Positions 14,136-25,052 of a stretch of 64,000 nucleotides of DNA are shown piece by piece (position 1 is the first letter of the stretch; every line of letters begins with the position of its first letter). The notes under the pieces are model-generated. The model had not been told where the DNA came from. It ran no database searches and saw nothing but the letters and a program-made list of their open reading frames with translations. The stretch is taken from contig NOKP01000001.1 of assembly GCA_002682825.1 (NCBI GenBank), positions 4,963,296 through 5,027,295 on the forward strand, read 5' to 3'. The position numbers were made by a program, and so were the translations under genes. This DNA comes from Neonectria sp. B-13 (taxonomy: Eukaryota; Ascomycota; Sordariomycetes; Hypocreales; Nectriaceae).

Positions 14136-15298
14136 ATGCTTACCTCAATCGGCCGCGCCGCCGTCCGCCGCATCACCGCCACCACCCGCCTTTCCTCCGC
14201 CTCCTCCTCTCAATTGCTCTCCCACAACGCCGCCTGCCAGACTGTTGCCCTCCGCGCCTTCAGCGTGTCAGCATGGAGCCGTCTACCAGCCTCCAAGGCC
14301 GTTCCCACGAAGACCACTGAGGCTGCTGCGACCAAGAAGGCTGCGACCAAGAAGACCACCAAAGCGACCTCCGCCAAGACTGAGAGCGGGACCGAGGCCA
14401 AGCCCAAGCCCAAGGCGAAGAAAGCCAAAGCAAAGAAGCCCAAGGCGAAGAAACCCAAGGCAAAGAAGCCCAAGGCAGATGAGCCCAAGACGAGGAAGCC
14501 AAGGACGAGGAAGCCCCTCACCCCAGAGGCGCAGGAGAAGTACGATATTCGTGAGCTCAAGAAATGGGGCCTGTTCGGCAAGAGGCCAAGCCTGCCTGCC
14601 ACATCCTGGATATTGTACAACGCCCAGAACATAGAGCATGGCGAGACAGATCTCGGTAACAGGGTGAAGGAGCTTGCTCTCAAATTCAAGAGCCTTTCTT
14701 CCCACGAGAAGGAAGTATGTGACAACCCTACCCCCATTTCCACCACTCCCTTATGATGAGTCGCCCCCAGACTAACACTCACTAGGCGCTCGAGGCCACT
14801 GCCCAGTCCAACCGCGTCACCAACGAGGCCAACTACAAGGCCTGGGTCGAGTCGTACCCTGTCGAGCGCATCTACCTTGCCAACAAGGCCCGTCGCAGAC
14901 TCGCGCGCAAGTTGGACCAGACAATCCACTCCATCCGTGATGACCGCCTGCCCACCTTCTCTGGCCACGCCTACGCGAACTTTGTCAAGGAAACCTACAC
15001 CGGCAACCCCAGCAACACCGGCATCGCCGAGGTCATGAAGGCCGTGGGCTCAGAGTGGAAGGCCCTGAGCGACGCCGAGAAGCAGTCGTACAAGGACGCT
15101 GTCGCCGACGACGTGGCGAGGTACAAGATTGAGATGAAGGAGGTCAGGGCCAAGGCCAAGGCGCTCGCGGAAGAGATCAGGGCCGAGGCCGAGGCTAAGG
15201 ACGTGGAAAGGAGGGCTGTGCATGCGGCGAAGGCGGCCAAGTACAGAGCCGACAAGAAGGCCGAGGCCGAGGCTGAGGCCGAGCTCGAGTCCAAGTAG
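14136..15298 (+). CDS. Mitochondrial HMG-box DNA-packaging protein (Abf2/mtHMG-like)
   Basis: Two exons (14136-14714, 14786-15298) encode 363 residues. The N-terminus (MLTSIGRAAVRRITATTRL...) is rich in Arg, Ser and Ala with no acids for about 45 residues, a typical mitochondrial targeting peptide. Residues about 60-130 are a lysine-rich tail with tandem KPKAK repeats resembling histone H1 tails. Two HMG-like units follow: one around KRPSLPATSWILYNAQN (about 150-235) split by the intron, and a clearer one at RLPTFSGHAYANFVKETY...VGSEWKALSDAEKQSYKD (about 270-335). The C-terminus is an Ala/Glu/Lys-rich helix. By family knowledge such proteins bend and compact mitochondrial DNA in nucleoids. 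The domain call is firm; orthology to yeast Abf2 is inferred from targeting peptide plus two boxes. The start ATG is the one directly in front of the targeting peptide. Confidence 0.82.
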
Positions 15299-15957
15299 AT
15301 CGGTTCCCTTAGCCTTCGGGGAAGATGTAGACGAGTCTGTCTAGCGGCGGGATGCCCTCCTCCCGTGTCTGGAATACGGGGGTCCTGCAATAGATGGCAC
15401 CCCTTGTAGTGCCTGGTCGGCGATGGTGGTGGCGGCGATTGACGATTACGGTGTACGATGAGTCCTGGGACCGGCAGATATGGAAATCTCCTTTGTCGTT
15501 ATTTACAACGCGTAATCAGTCAGGCGTACGGTATCGATGCTAGTTGCGCAAACGTGCAGTGTCACACCAGAGTCTCTCTACGTCTGAGTGTTGTCGGTGT
15601 AAAGGGGGGCCACTGCAATGGGCCGAGCTGATGCAATATTCCGTGGCATTATGTCGTCGTTATTCATGTTACGTTGCTTCGCCCCCCTGAGTAAGCTATA
15701 GTATATATTGTCCCATGCCTCCTCCCTACTTGCTCGCCAGGCATCCTGTAGTATAATTCGAGCCGCCCCAACTGCTCGCCGAGTATCCTATAGCGTAGTA
15801 CATCCAATGTCTCGCGGTCCGAGTTACCCAGCGCCTCGCTTTTGTGTGCCTGAAAAAGAACGCCAGATGAATAGTCCATTGTACCATTGCCTTGACCAAA
15901 AAGTCCCATAGACTTGCCAAAAAGTCCCATAACATGCGCCGTGAATCCTCAGTCAAG
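15299..15957. other. Convergent intergenic region with short direct repeats
   Basis: Tail-to-tail spacer between the HMG-box gene and the 472-residue minus-strand gene. It contains two copies of CCAAAAAGTCCCATA at 15896-15910 and 15917-15931, spaced 21 nt, and a diverged direct repeat of about 25 bp built on TGCTCGCC..ATCCT.TAG near 15730 and 15770. No gene is seen. Confidence 0.55.
15896..15931. repeat. 21-nt-spaced direct repeat CCAAAAAGTCCCATA
   Basis: Two perfect 15-nt copies (15896-15910, 15917-15931) separated by GACTTG, just downstream of the minus-strand stop codon at 15958. Likely a slippage duplication. Confidence 0.8.
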
Positions 15958-17376
15958 TCACCGTTGTTTATCATGGGGAGGTACGTCCAGCACGAGCTGT
16001 CCATCTGCGCCGTACCACCTGGCGCCAGTGTGTTTCAGTTGCCTCCCGCTGGCAAGGTAGAGGAGGAGGTACGTATGCTTGGCGACGTGCCCCCAGCAGT
16101 ACAGTCGGATCCAGTTGTGGCCGTTGTCGCGCCGGCACCACGTCCCCCAGCCGGCCAGGCCGCTGCGGAGGTAGTTGTTGAGGAAGACCCAGGCGCCGAA
16201 GCGAACCTCGAGGCTCCATCCCGTGCAGTCGAGCAGCCAGTAGCCCCGTTCGAAGGGGTCCATTTCTCTATTCGAGTCCGGACGATAACGGGACGAGAGG
16301 TCACGAGCCAGCTTGGCCATCTTCTCCGAGACGAGGTCTGAAGGGTCGACGTCGGTGACTCCCACTGGTGGCGAAGGCGGCCGAATTTCAAGACTGGAGC
16401 TGAGCTCCTCGGCGGCCGGATTGCTAGAGGAGATGACGGGACCGGTGTCACTCGAGCTCCGTACCAACTCGCCATGTTGTAGATGACTGACCTTGGGCCG
16501 TTTGGCCGGGGGCGGTTCGGATCCGGCACGATGGGACGGAGCTGGCGATCGATCGCCCACCGCACTGCTTGATATGTGGGTGATATCAAAAGCGGACTCG
16601 TCCACGAAAGGCTCACTCGACTCGATGAAAGACTCCGGCCCCCGGCCACCAGGTTTCTTTGGCACTTGAGGGGTAAAAGGTATTGTCTGGTTGACCTGTA
16701 CATCCCCTGGCGCCTGTAGTGATAGTGATACTGGTAGAGACTGCTGCTCTGGCTCTGGTAAGGAGGACGGCACATCCATCCTGTCCGGGTCGCGTGACGG
16801 CGGTAGCGGTCGTTTCAGGGGCGAAGGGGATGAAGGGGGCGAACGAGACGAAGATTCCGGGGAAGGCCGTCGCAAACTTGCCCTGCCAAGGTATCTCTGC
16901 AGAACCCTGGTTGGTGAGATGTGAAGCATTGCAGCGTCTGGCATGGGGTACGAGTCGCTAATCTGACTGGGCGGCGCGCACCACGACGTCTGAGACCCAA
17001 CGCCAGACTCCTGGGACGATGGGACAAGATGGTTTTGGGCGGTCGACGCAAATGGTAATCGTGGAGACGAGAGGTTATCCAAGGCGCTTTGGAAGCTCAC
17101 CTTCTGAGAATTGATGACCAGAAACTGCTCAGAGGAGGGCATCGCAAACCCCTGGCTTGATGAAGGTGCCGAAGCTTGCCCCGGCGCTTGCTTTTGCCCA
17201 GGCCTGCACGGCGCATCCTCTAGAGGCTCTGCAAGCGGTAGCTCGATGCGCGATTGAGGTTGGAAGGCGAGATATGCCCGCGCGAGCTGGCGGTAGACGG
17301 CGTCATCTGCGACGCGGCTGGGTGCGGTGACGTGGACGAGGATCTCGGCGTCCTGGGAGGAGGAGAGGCTGGCCAT
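15958..17376 (-). CDS. Conserved fungal protein of unknown function with a Trp-rich C-terminal domain
   Basis: Single exon, 472 residues, ATG at 17376. I do not recognise a named family. Residues about 1-50 form a folded-looking segment (AEILVHVTAPSRVADDAVYR, then LARAYLAFQPQSRIELPL). The middle, about 60-330, is disordered, rich in Ser, Pro and Gln, with many SP and SSP sites and a basic PPPAKRPKVSH patch that could be a nuclear localisation signal. The last 110 residues are compact and aromatic: PFERGYWLLDCTGW, FGAWVFLNNYLRSGLAGWGTW, NWIRLYCWGHVAKHTYLLLYL and ARWYGADGQLVLDV. That block looks like a real conserved domain and is the strongest sign the gene is genuine. It is divergent from ERG26 across 742 bp. 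A nuclear regulatory role is possible from the composition but is only inference. Confidence 0.72.
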   Translation of the reverse strand: MASLSSSQDAEILVHVTAPSRVADDAVYRQLARAYLAFQPQSRIELPLAEPLEDAPCRPGQKQAPGQASAPSSSQGFAMPSSEQFLVINSQKVSFQSALDNLSSPRLPFASTAQNHLVPSSQESGVGSQTSWCAPPSQISDSYPMPDAAMLHISPTRVLQRYLGRASLRRPSPESSSRSPPSSPSPLKRPLPPSRDPDRMDVPSSLPEPEQQSLPVSLSLQAPGDVQVNQTIPFTPQVPKKPGGRGPESFIESSEPFVDESAFDITHISSSAVGDRSPAPSHRAGSEPPPAKRPKVSHLQHGELVRSSSDTGPVISSSNPAAEELSSSLEIRPPSPPVGVTDVDPSDLVSEKMAKLARDLSSRYRPDSNREMDPFERGYWLLDCTGWSLEVRFGAWVFLNNYLRSGLAGWGTWCRRDNGHNWIRLYCWGHVAKHTYLLLYLASGRQLKHTGARWYGADGQLVLDVPPHDKQR

Positions 17377-18118
17377 GGTCTAGGGACTCGGAGCAACGAA
17401 CCATGGCGATGATGGGAGGCAATAAATCCAAAAAGGGGCGGCGCAAGCGGACTGGTGTGGCGATGGGAGGTTAACTATATAGGTACTCCGTATGTACGAG
17501 CAAATTAAGGTATCGTGAGCGTCAAGGTGGAGGAGACAGACGAGCAACGGCCAGGCAACTAAGACGAGAAGCAAGATGCAAGCAGATGCATGCAAACGTG
17601 AGATGCGGATGGTGGTTGTGGCGGTGTTCGTCAAGGTTCCACGTCTTGTGACCTGGCTGAAGAACCAAGGCACATGCCCTTTTGGGTGATTCACGCTCAA
17701 GGCAAGGCAAGGCAGGCAGCCAGTCAGTCAGTCGCTTTTGAGGTTGTACCGCCAAGTCGCAGCATCGCGCCTCTCGCCTCTTAGGTTCTCACGACGGGAA
17801 TTGGGGGACCATCGCCCTACTGGGCGCCCGCAGCTGCCAGGGGCAGCGCCACTAATTAACTCAAAGTACGCGGAAGGGGGGATTGGGGGTCAGTTACAGG
17901 GGGTCACCAGCCACAGTCCGGCGGGCGGGGAGGCTCAAACCACCCCGAGACCCACTATCAACGACCTCGCCCGAACCCGACTGAGACAAGCTGCGCATCC
18001 GTCGATTCCCACGGCCCTGATATCTACAACCTCACCCCATTTCCGTCTCGACATCCCGCGTTTTTTTCCCTCCCTCCACCTAAAGAACCCCCCATCTTCA
18101 GTACAGACAGTCTCCACA
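17377..18118. other. Divergent promoter region upstream of ERG26
   Basis: A 742-bp head-to-head spacer. It contains short runs such as AGGCAAGGCAAGGCAGGCAG and CAGTCAGTCAGTC near 17699-17732, and a pyrimidine-rich leader directly before the ERG26 ATG. No gene is supported. Confidence 0.55.
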
Positions 18119-19354
18119 ATGGCCACATCCAGAGGGCCTCTCGGAAAGGTCCTCGTCGTCGGCAGCAACGGCTTCCTGGGCCACCACATCGTCAACCAGC
18201 TACTCGAATCGTGGACCACCACGTCCGTCGTCGGCGTCGACCTGCGCTGCGCCCGCAACCGCAACCCGCTCGCCGAGTACCACGAGTGCGACATCACCGA
18301 CACCGAGAAGCTGCAGGCCGTCTTCACCGAGGCCAAGCCCGACGTCGTCATCCACACCGCCTCGCCCGTCGGCAACGACTCCAAGATCGCCCATGACCTC
18401 TTCAAGAGGGTCAACATCGACGGCACCCAGTCCGTTGTTGATGCCTGCCAGAGCGCCGGCGTCAAGGCCCTTGTCTACACCAGTTCCGCCAGCGTCATCA
18501 GCGACAATGTCTCCGATTTGCTCAATGCCGACGAGAGGTGGCCCATGATCCGAGGCGCCCAGCAGACCGAGTACTACTCCGAGACCAAGGTCCGTCTGCC
18601 ACCGCACTCCCCCGATTCTTGGCTCCTCCACTGCTCCGCCGTCTCCCTACCAACTCATTGAACCAACTCATTGAACCAACCCCGCTGACCAAGTTGCTTC
18701 CCCGCCAAACAGGCTGCCGCCGAAGAGCTCGTCCTCAAGGCCAACGCCCAAGACCCCTCAAAGCTCCTCACCTGCGCCATCCGCCCCGCCGGCATCTTCG
18801 GCGAGGGTGACGCCCAGCTGCTCCCGGGACTGCTCGGCGCCTACCGCGGCGGCAAGTCCAACATCCAGGTCGGAAACAACGAGAACCTCTTCGACTTCAC
18901 CTACGTCGGCAACATCGCCCACGCCCACCTGCTCGCCGCCCAGCTCCTCCTCGCCACCGCCGCCTCCACCACCGCGCCCCTCGACCACGAGCGCGTCGAC
19001 GGCGAGACCTTTTTCATCACAAACGACGCTCCGGTCCCCTTCTGGGATTTTGCCCGCGCTGTCTGGCGCGCCGCCGGCAACGACAAGGGCACCGAGAAGG
19101 TCTGGACCCTCAACCGCGAGCTCGGCATCTCCTTTGGCTACCTGAGCGAGGTCTTCTCCCACATCCTCGGCCGCACCCCGACCCTCACCCGCAAGGGCAT
19201 CATCTACAGCTCCATGACCCGCTATTACAACATCGCCAAGGCCAAGCGAGTTCTGCGCTACAAGCCCCTGTGGACCCTGCAGGAGGGCGTCCAGCGGGGT
19301 GTCGACTATTTCCTCCAACAGGAGAAGGAGGCGGCTGCCCCCGTCAAGGCATGA
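18119..19354 (+). CDS. ERG26: Sterol-4-alpha-carboxylate 3-dehydrogenase (decarboxylating)
   Basis: Two exons (18119-18589, 18713-19354) give 370 residues. The enzyme is the C-3 sterol dehydrogenase of the ERG25-ERG26-ERG27 C-4 demethylation complex at the ER, acting in ergosterol synthesis. It is a short-chain dehydrogenase of the 3-beta-HSD type: the NAD-binding loop VVGSNGFLGHHIV lies at about residues 13-25, VDL and DITD bind cofactor downstream, DVVIHTASP is the strand-4 motif, and the catalytic YSETK (Tyr153, Lys157) ends exactly at the exon 1 border. Exon 2 opens with AAAEELVLKAN and contains the family block CAIRPAGIFGEGD, then FDFTYVGNIAHAHLLAA and the late motif FFITNDAPVPFWDF. The C-terminal part has YNIAKAKRVLRYKPLWTLQEG. 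The 123-nt intron is longer than most here and carries a 13-bp tandem repeat. Confidence 0.95.
18649..18680 (+). repeat. 13-bp tandem repeat in the ERG26 intron
   Basis: ACCAACTCATTGA occurs twice back to back (18649-18661, 18662-18674), followed by a partial third copy ACCAAC. It lies inside the single ERG26 intron, between donor and branch region, and explains much of its extra length. Confidence 0.85.
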
Positions 19355-20592
19355 CGAGGGAAATCATGAGAAGGGATCGCCTGGGGCAAAGGAAGGGGAA
19401 AAGGAGGTGGTGCCCATCAATCAAGGGTATATAACAAAGCCATCTTCATGTACGTATATACTAGGGGTTCTAATTTGCACGAACGGTGCTTTTAATATTC
19501 AACTTGAATCACCATCGTTTCGCCGAGTAGCTAGACGAACCTGAATTCTCCCCGCGGTAGGGTCTTCCTATGGATGAGCTTGACCAACGATACACGCACG
19601 CTCTACCATATGCGCGGTAGATACACTCGTTGCTTGTGAAGTATTCACGACGCTATTCAGAATACCTCTTATCAGCCTTGGAGAATAGAAATGTGTTCTG
19701 GAGAGGGAAGGGAACTTTAGCACATTTCGGGGTACGGTAACGGGAAACGACTGTACGAATGTGGGTGTTTGGTTACTCCGTTTTGTCCTTGTAGCTGAGG
19801 GATCATCGGTTACTAGACGCCGTGAACATGCAGACACAAAAGCTAACTAAGCAGTCACAAAAGCACACGTATACACGCAAATATCCAATCGGAAAAGAAT
19901 CTATTGTCCCTACTCAGACCTCAATCGGTTCCATCCCTGACCAAAACCCTTCTCAACACTGAAACCAACATGTTAATTTCCGCACATCTACCCCATCAAA
20001 CCACTACACCTGCAAACCGCATCAACTGCGCATCCTTCTCCTCTCTCTCTCTCACTCGCGCGCGCTCTCTCTTGTAGTGCCCGTCTCCAGGGAAATTAGC
20101 TCCCTCATCGCTACTCCATCCAACTCAGGTATAGAAAAACACCCCCCCGCCTTGACCTTTTTTGTTTGTTTCATGAAAAGGCATCGCACTTCCTGCCCCC
20201 TTTGCAAAACTAAGCTTGGAAAATAAAGAAGAAAGCGACAAAAAGGCAATGACAAAAAGGTTCGCGTGCCGGGCATGAAAAAGAGGAAAGAGGATGAGGG
20301 CGAAGAGAAGAAGAGGAACGGGTAGAAGGCCACCCGTGAGGAGAAGATAGATAAATAAAACCAGGTCCGTCATGTCGTACGTGAAAAGGGGAGGGGGTTT
20401 GGTCAATGAGTTTTTTCTTTTCGAGAAGGGTGGCATAAGCTGGAGGGAGAAGCGAAGATAAACGCCGTAGACGATGCATGTGACTCTACTCCTGAATCAT
20501 GCCTCCTGAAATAGATGAGGAATACGAAACGAAGCTGGAGACGAGGCGTTGTCAGGCCCGACATGTTGAAATCTCGTCAATGATGAAGGTAT
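19355..20592. other. Convergent intergenic region ERG26/LRG1
   Basis: A 1.24-kb tail-to-tail spacer. It holds a CT-dinucleotide/CG tract at about 20039-20073 and a purine-rich tract around 20210-20350. Open frames on the minus strand here are Ser/Phe/Leu-rich readings of the purine tract and are not supported as genes. Confidence 0.55.
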
Positions 20593-23500
20593 TCATGAGT
20601 TGCCCGATACACCGAGTCCACCGCCTTGCCGTCCCCAGCCAGCAGAGTTGGAATTGCGCCACTCTCGTCGCTGGCTATGCTCGGAGTTATCGAGTTGGGG
20701 GTCTGACTGGTTGAACTGACTGGCATTGCCATAGGGGGATGGGTTGGCCATGTCAGTCCGGCCCCTCCATCGGGCGGGAGGAGTTCCGGGGCCATTCTGG
20801 GTATGGACCATGGAGGGCTCTTGGATTGTACGAACCGTAGCCTCTCCTTGCCAGACCGCCGGGTCTGTTTCAACTCGCCGGGCCGGCGGCCGTGTGGAGT
20901 TGTCCTGGCGATTGTAGGCCTCGTTGACATCTGCAATTGAGATCTGCCCGCGGCGATCTTGGAATCGCTTGAGAATATCCTTGGTAGAGAGGTCGCCGCT
21001 GTTACTGAAGATGTATGGATCATTGAGAAGACCAAGGATTTCATCAGGGACCTAGGAAGGTAACGTTAGTATGAGACCAATAGAACATAGCAGGCAGGGG
21101 ATCGGCTAACCTGGCACATCTCCTCAATGTGCGCGATGAGCATTTCTACCGCATCGATAACATAAATAGCCTCGCTATCCAGAGCGGGTGCCTTGGTAGA
21201 ATTGGTGAGAATGTTGGGTGCGATAACAGTAGCAAGGTTTCTGATGTCCATCTTAGATCCCACCTCGTCGTCAAGTTGATGGAACGAGCCAGCCCACTTG
21301 AGGAAAGTGAACAAGATCTCGAGACTGTCGCGATGGCTCTTGGGCAGGAGGCAGCAAGTCAAGTGTAGACATTGCTTCCTCCTCTCAGGCTCTGCAATCT
21401 TGGCGGCGCCGACCCACAGGCCGTACAGCTTGTGTGTCATGAGGGGATCCGGTAGGTCTCGCAGGTACCGCTTGAGGAGGGCGGCTAGCTGAACAACGGG
21501 TTGTTCCATAAAGTTGACCACGTCGCAGCCTTCGGCGTTGATCTTTTCCACCAGACCCTGCATCTTCTTGATGTTTCCGTTCTTTCGGAACACACCCTCG
21601 ACTGAGAGATCCATCTTCCGCATCGACGAGACAATATCGTCCACAACAGCAGGAATACGGAGTGTACCGGGTCCTACGCCATCGGTGGAGTCGGCGCCGT
21701 CTCGCTCAATGATCATTTCCAGGGGGACCCCAAAGACGCCCTTCTTTTTGACATTCTTGCTCTTGTCATTCTTGAACGCCTTTCCTAGGTTCTTCCAGAA
21801 AGTGGCTTGCTTTCGCGACTCGATGAAGCCAAGAAGCTCATCGAGAGAGAATTCTTGTTCGATCATGGGTTGCATGGTTAAAACCGCCAGATGACGGACG
21901 TTGAAGTATTCGAGGCCAGAAAGTTCTGAGAAGAACTTGCGGCCAATACGTGTTGGCATGCCATCGGCATTGCGGTAGTCTTGGTCCCGGTCCGAGGACT
22001 GCGTTCGCTGATGCGCGAGATGTCCAGGCCCGACGGCACTACCACCACGTGTCGCATCGTGTGGCGGGGCTCGGGACTGCAGCTCGCGAGACTGCTCAAC
22101 CGCAACGATCCTAGGAATGTCGTCAAGGGTGATGGCATCGTTTTGCCCGAACATGAGATCAGTCGATCCTTGTTGCCCGTGACCTTGGCCGTTGTCACCG
22201 GCTGAGCCAGGTCGTGGTCCATGACCATCGGCATCCATGACGCGCGACGTCCGAGGTTGCCTTACACTGGATGAAAGGTGCCGATCGAGACGCGTACTTC
22301 GGAGTCTGCGTACGTCATTCAGAGTGTTCTCATAAGACGACTCACGATGATTCTCCTTGTCGCCTCCTGAACCAAGTTGCCTTGAATAGGAATCAGTGCG
22401 CGGGCTGGGGTCACTAGGTGCTCCAGACCCGTCGGATGGATTGAAGCCGTTTTGGTTGGGGTCCTCGCTTGGAGGCAAGGCGCCGTTATTCCTTAGGATG
22501 TCTAAGAGGCGAGCCAATGCGACTCGGAGCAGGAATACGTATTGCTGTAGCTTCGAGACGTGCTCAAATATCATGGATGGCTCGGTGTTGATGCCAATGC
22601 AATTCGCGCAGTAGATCTTGCGGTCAAAAGCGTTGTAGCGAGCCTCATCCAGGGATCGACCGAGCTCTCGTGCACACCTCGAGCATTTAACACAGGTCAA
22701 ATGCCATCGCATGTCGCCGTTCTTGGCACATTCATCCTCCACGGACCTGTTGCACAAAGCGCAGTGGTCCGAGTCATTAGCGGAAAGTCGTGCACCGCCC
22801 GCAGTCACCTGCAACTGGCCATCGTCGTTCTTCAAGACGTCGAGGTCGCTCAGGTCGTCGAGAAACTGGTAAAGGCCTTCAGAGGCACTGGCCTCGCGCT
22901 CCAGGCGCAGAGCTCCTTGAAGACATATTCGGATGAGAAGTTTGAGATAATGAGCTAGGCCGGTGACGAGGGAAAGGAGTTCCTGTGTCACGCCAAGCTT
23001 GCGGGCTCCGTTGTCTTGTGTCTTTGACAGTAAGGAGAAGAAGGAAACAATCTTCTTACAGAGAAGCTTAGCTTCTCGTCCATAGGACATTGCTATAAAT
23101 TAAAAAATGCCGTCAGTAATGTGCAACGAAATGCAAATCCGTGCTCTTGGGGCCGTACCTTTGTCGTTCAGCCGGACCATGGTGGCGTCGAGCCGGTCCG
23201 CCGACTGGAACAGAATCTCGACATGCCAGATGAAGCGCTTAGCAACCAGGACTCCGTCGACGTAAGCGCCGTTGCTAACGTGGAGAAGCATGTCGGAGAT
23301 ACACGCGGCCGAGGACTCTTCAAAGGCCGACAGGACACTCCATATCCGAAAGACCTTCTCCTCCATGCGTTCCTCCTCCGTTCGAATCAAGTCCCTGCCG
23401 GCAGGATCATCGGACCGTGCAAGCGCGGGCGGGGTGTCAGCGGGCTGTGCCAACCGGACGTTCCAAAACTTGTGAATCATGTAGCATTCGGGGTGCCAAT

Positions 23501-24361
23501 GTTGGTTCTGGCCATTTCTGAAGATCTCGACAAACTGCTTCAAGATGGCGGTCTGACAACCGTTGCAGCGTTGCGCGAACTGAGTAGAATAATGGTAGTG
23601 GCAGTAGACATTTCCGTCATGCTCGTAGTAGCTGTCTTGAGCACCGAATATCGTTGAACATAGGGAGCAGGTAAAATGGTCGACATGGTACTTGCGCTCC
23701 AGGGCGGTGATGTACGAGCCTCGAAGTGCGCCTCCGCACTGGTAGCACAGCAGGTTGAGTCGTCGGAAGTAGTCAGTCTCGCACAGCGGATACTGCCCCT
23801 GGCCGTTCTCGTCTTCGGCGGGGAAGAATTTGGAAGCCACGATTTGGCCACAGTCCTAAACCGGGGTGTGGATTAGCGTCTCGCTGTAGCACCAAGGAAG
23901 GGGAGGATATGCTGGATGGGCTTCGCGCGCCGTACCTGACATTTGAAACAGTCGAGATGAAAGGTTCCGTCGAGGGCTCGAACAAACTGGCCCGTCAGGG
24001 ACTCCCCGCACGCGTTACAGACTCTCTGCTGGCCGCTGGCGGATCTCCCGTTCCGCCCACGCGACCTGTTCCGCTCAGCACTCTTGCGGAGGGACTGCTC
24101 GTCATCCCATCCGGTCGTGGGAGGATTCGGGGTAGAGGGCGCAGAACCAGTGGGCCTCAGTCGATAGCCGTTGTCAGGCGTCCCTTGGCCGCCGTTTTGC
24201 CAGTTGGGATCCGGAGGATGACCCAGATCCGGACCGGCGAAGTCGTGGGGATGATCGTGTGCGTGTGGGTGGTCGTGAGGGTGGTCGTGAGGATGGTCGT
24301 GAGGGTGCTCGCCGTGACCATGGTCGGCGGGCGGCGCATTGTCGTAACCCGAGGCCATCAT
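20593..24361 (-). CDS. LRG1: LIM-domain Rho GTPase-activating protein (Lrg1 type)
   Basis: Four exons on the minus strand (24361-23936, 23855-23159, 23092-21111, 21051-20593) give 1187 residues. Lrg1-type proteins inactivate Rho1 at the cell tip and septum and so restrain beta-glucan synthase and cell-wall integrity signalling. The N-terminus has a histidine-rich HPHDHP repeat (residues about 18-45). LIM1 begins at VCNACGESL (about 114), LIM2 at LCYQCGGALRG, and LIM3 at HCALCNRSVEDEC (about 480). A long disordered Ser/Arg-rich linker follows. The RhoGAP domain spans about 825-1035, with the arginine finger in VEGVFRKNGN, then VVQLAALLKRYLRDLPDPL and NLATVIAPNI. The tail after the last intron is Gln/Asn/Ser-rich. 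Three LIM domains plus a C-terminal RhoGAP is the Lrg1 architecture. Two adjacent ATGs (24361 and 24358) exist; the first is chosen. The large upstream region (to about 25.2 kb) may be a long leader. Confidence 0.93.
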
Positions 24362-25020
24362 GACAAGCAATCCAGGGCGTGGTTATGTACAGATCCCCCT
24401 CCTGGCCCCGAGCCAATCAAGAGCGGATGGCCTCTCAGCGCCAAATGTCCAACAGAGGTCGACGAGGGGTTGCAGCGGTCGGCATCAGCGCCAGCTGGGG
24501 ACGACGGCGAAAGACGGTACCGATACCAATTCAATTGAGCAGAGACGGACAAGGACAGGCGCGACAGGGAGACGCGGGCGACCAAGCGTCCGGGGCGAGG
24601 ATGAGAAGATGTTCGCGTGACGGCCCAACGACGAGCAGCCCAGGTCGGGGTGGGCGGAGAGAGTCGGGGGGAGAAGTAAGTCGGGGGCAACGAAGCGATG
24701 CGGCACGAGACGACGGGGGCCCGATGAGATTCGAGACTGAAACCATGTAAACACTGGTGAAGGCCGCGAGAAGGGAAACCGAAGAAGAAAAAGAGGACGG
24801 AGAGCGGCAGGACGATGCGGGACGATTCAAGACGAGACGCGGCTCAGCGCGGGAGTCGTGTGAACGCAGGGTCGTAGGCGCGGACGAAGGAGCGTGGGAG
24901 AGAAACGAAGCCGGTCGTGGGAGTGGTATGGAGTAGCAGGAGGCGCTGTGGTGGTGGTCGGGGGAGCTGAAGGCGTGGAACGGTGGGACTTGGGACCCGC
25001 GTGTGTGTGTCCGTCCAGTG

Positions 25021-25052
<32 letters not shown>

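Noticed and set aside
20577..21044. 155-codon minus-strand frame at the LRG1 3' end
   Set aside because: It is a shadow of the last LRG1 exon in another register; the exon joined at 21051 continues the LRG1 frame to the stop at 20593.
25028..25052. GT repeat considered as part of a CRISPR array or Z-DNA regulatory element
   Set aside because: It is a plain dinucleotide microsatellite; no spacer structure, and CRISPR arrays are not expected in a fungal chromosome.
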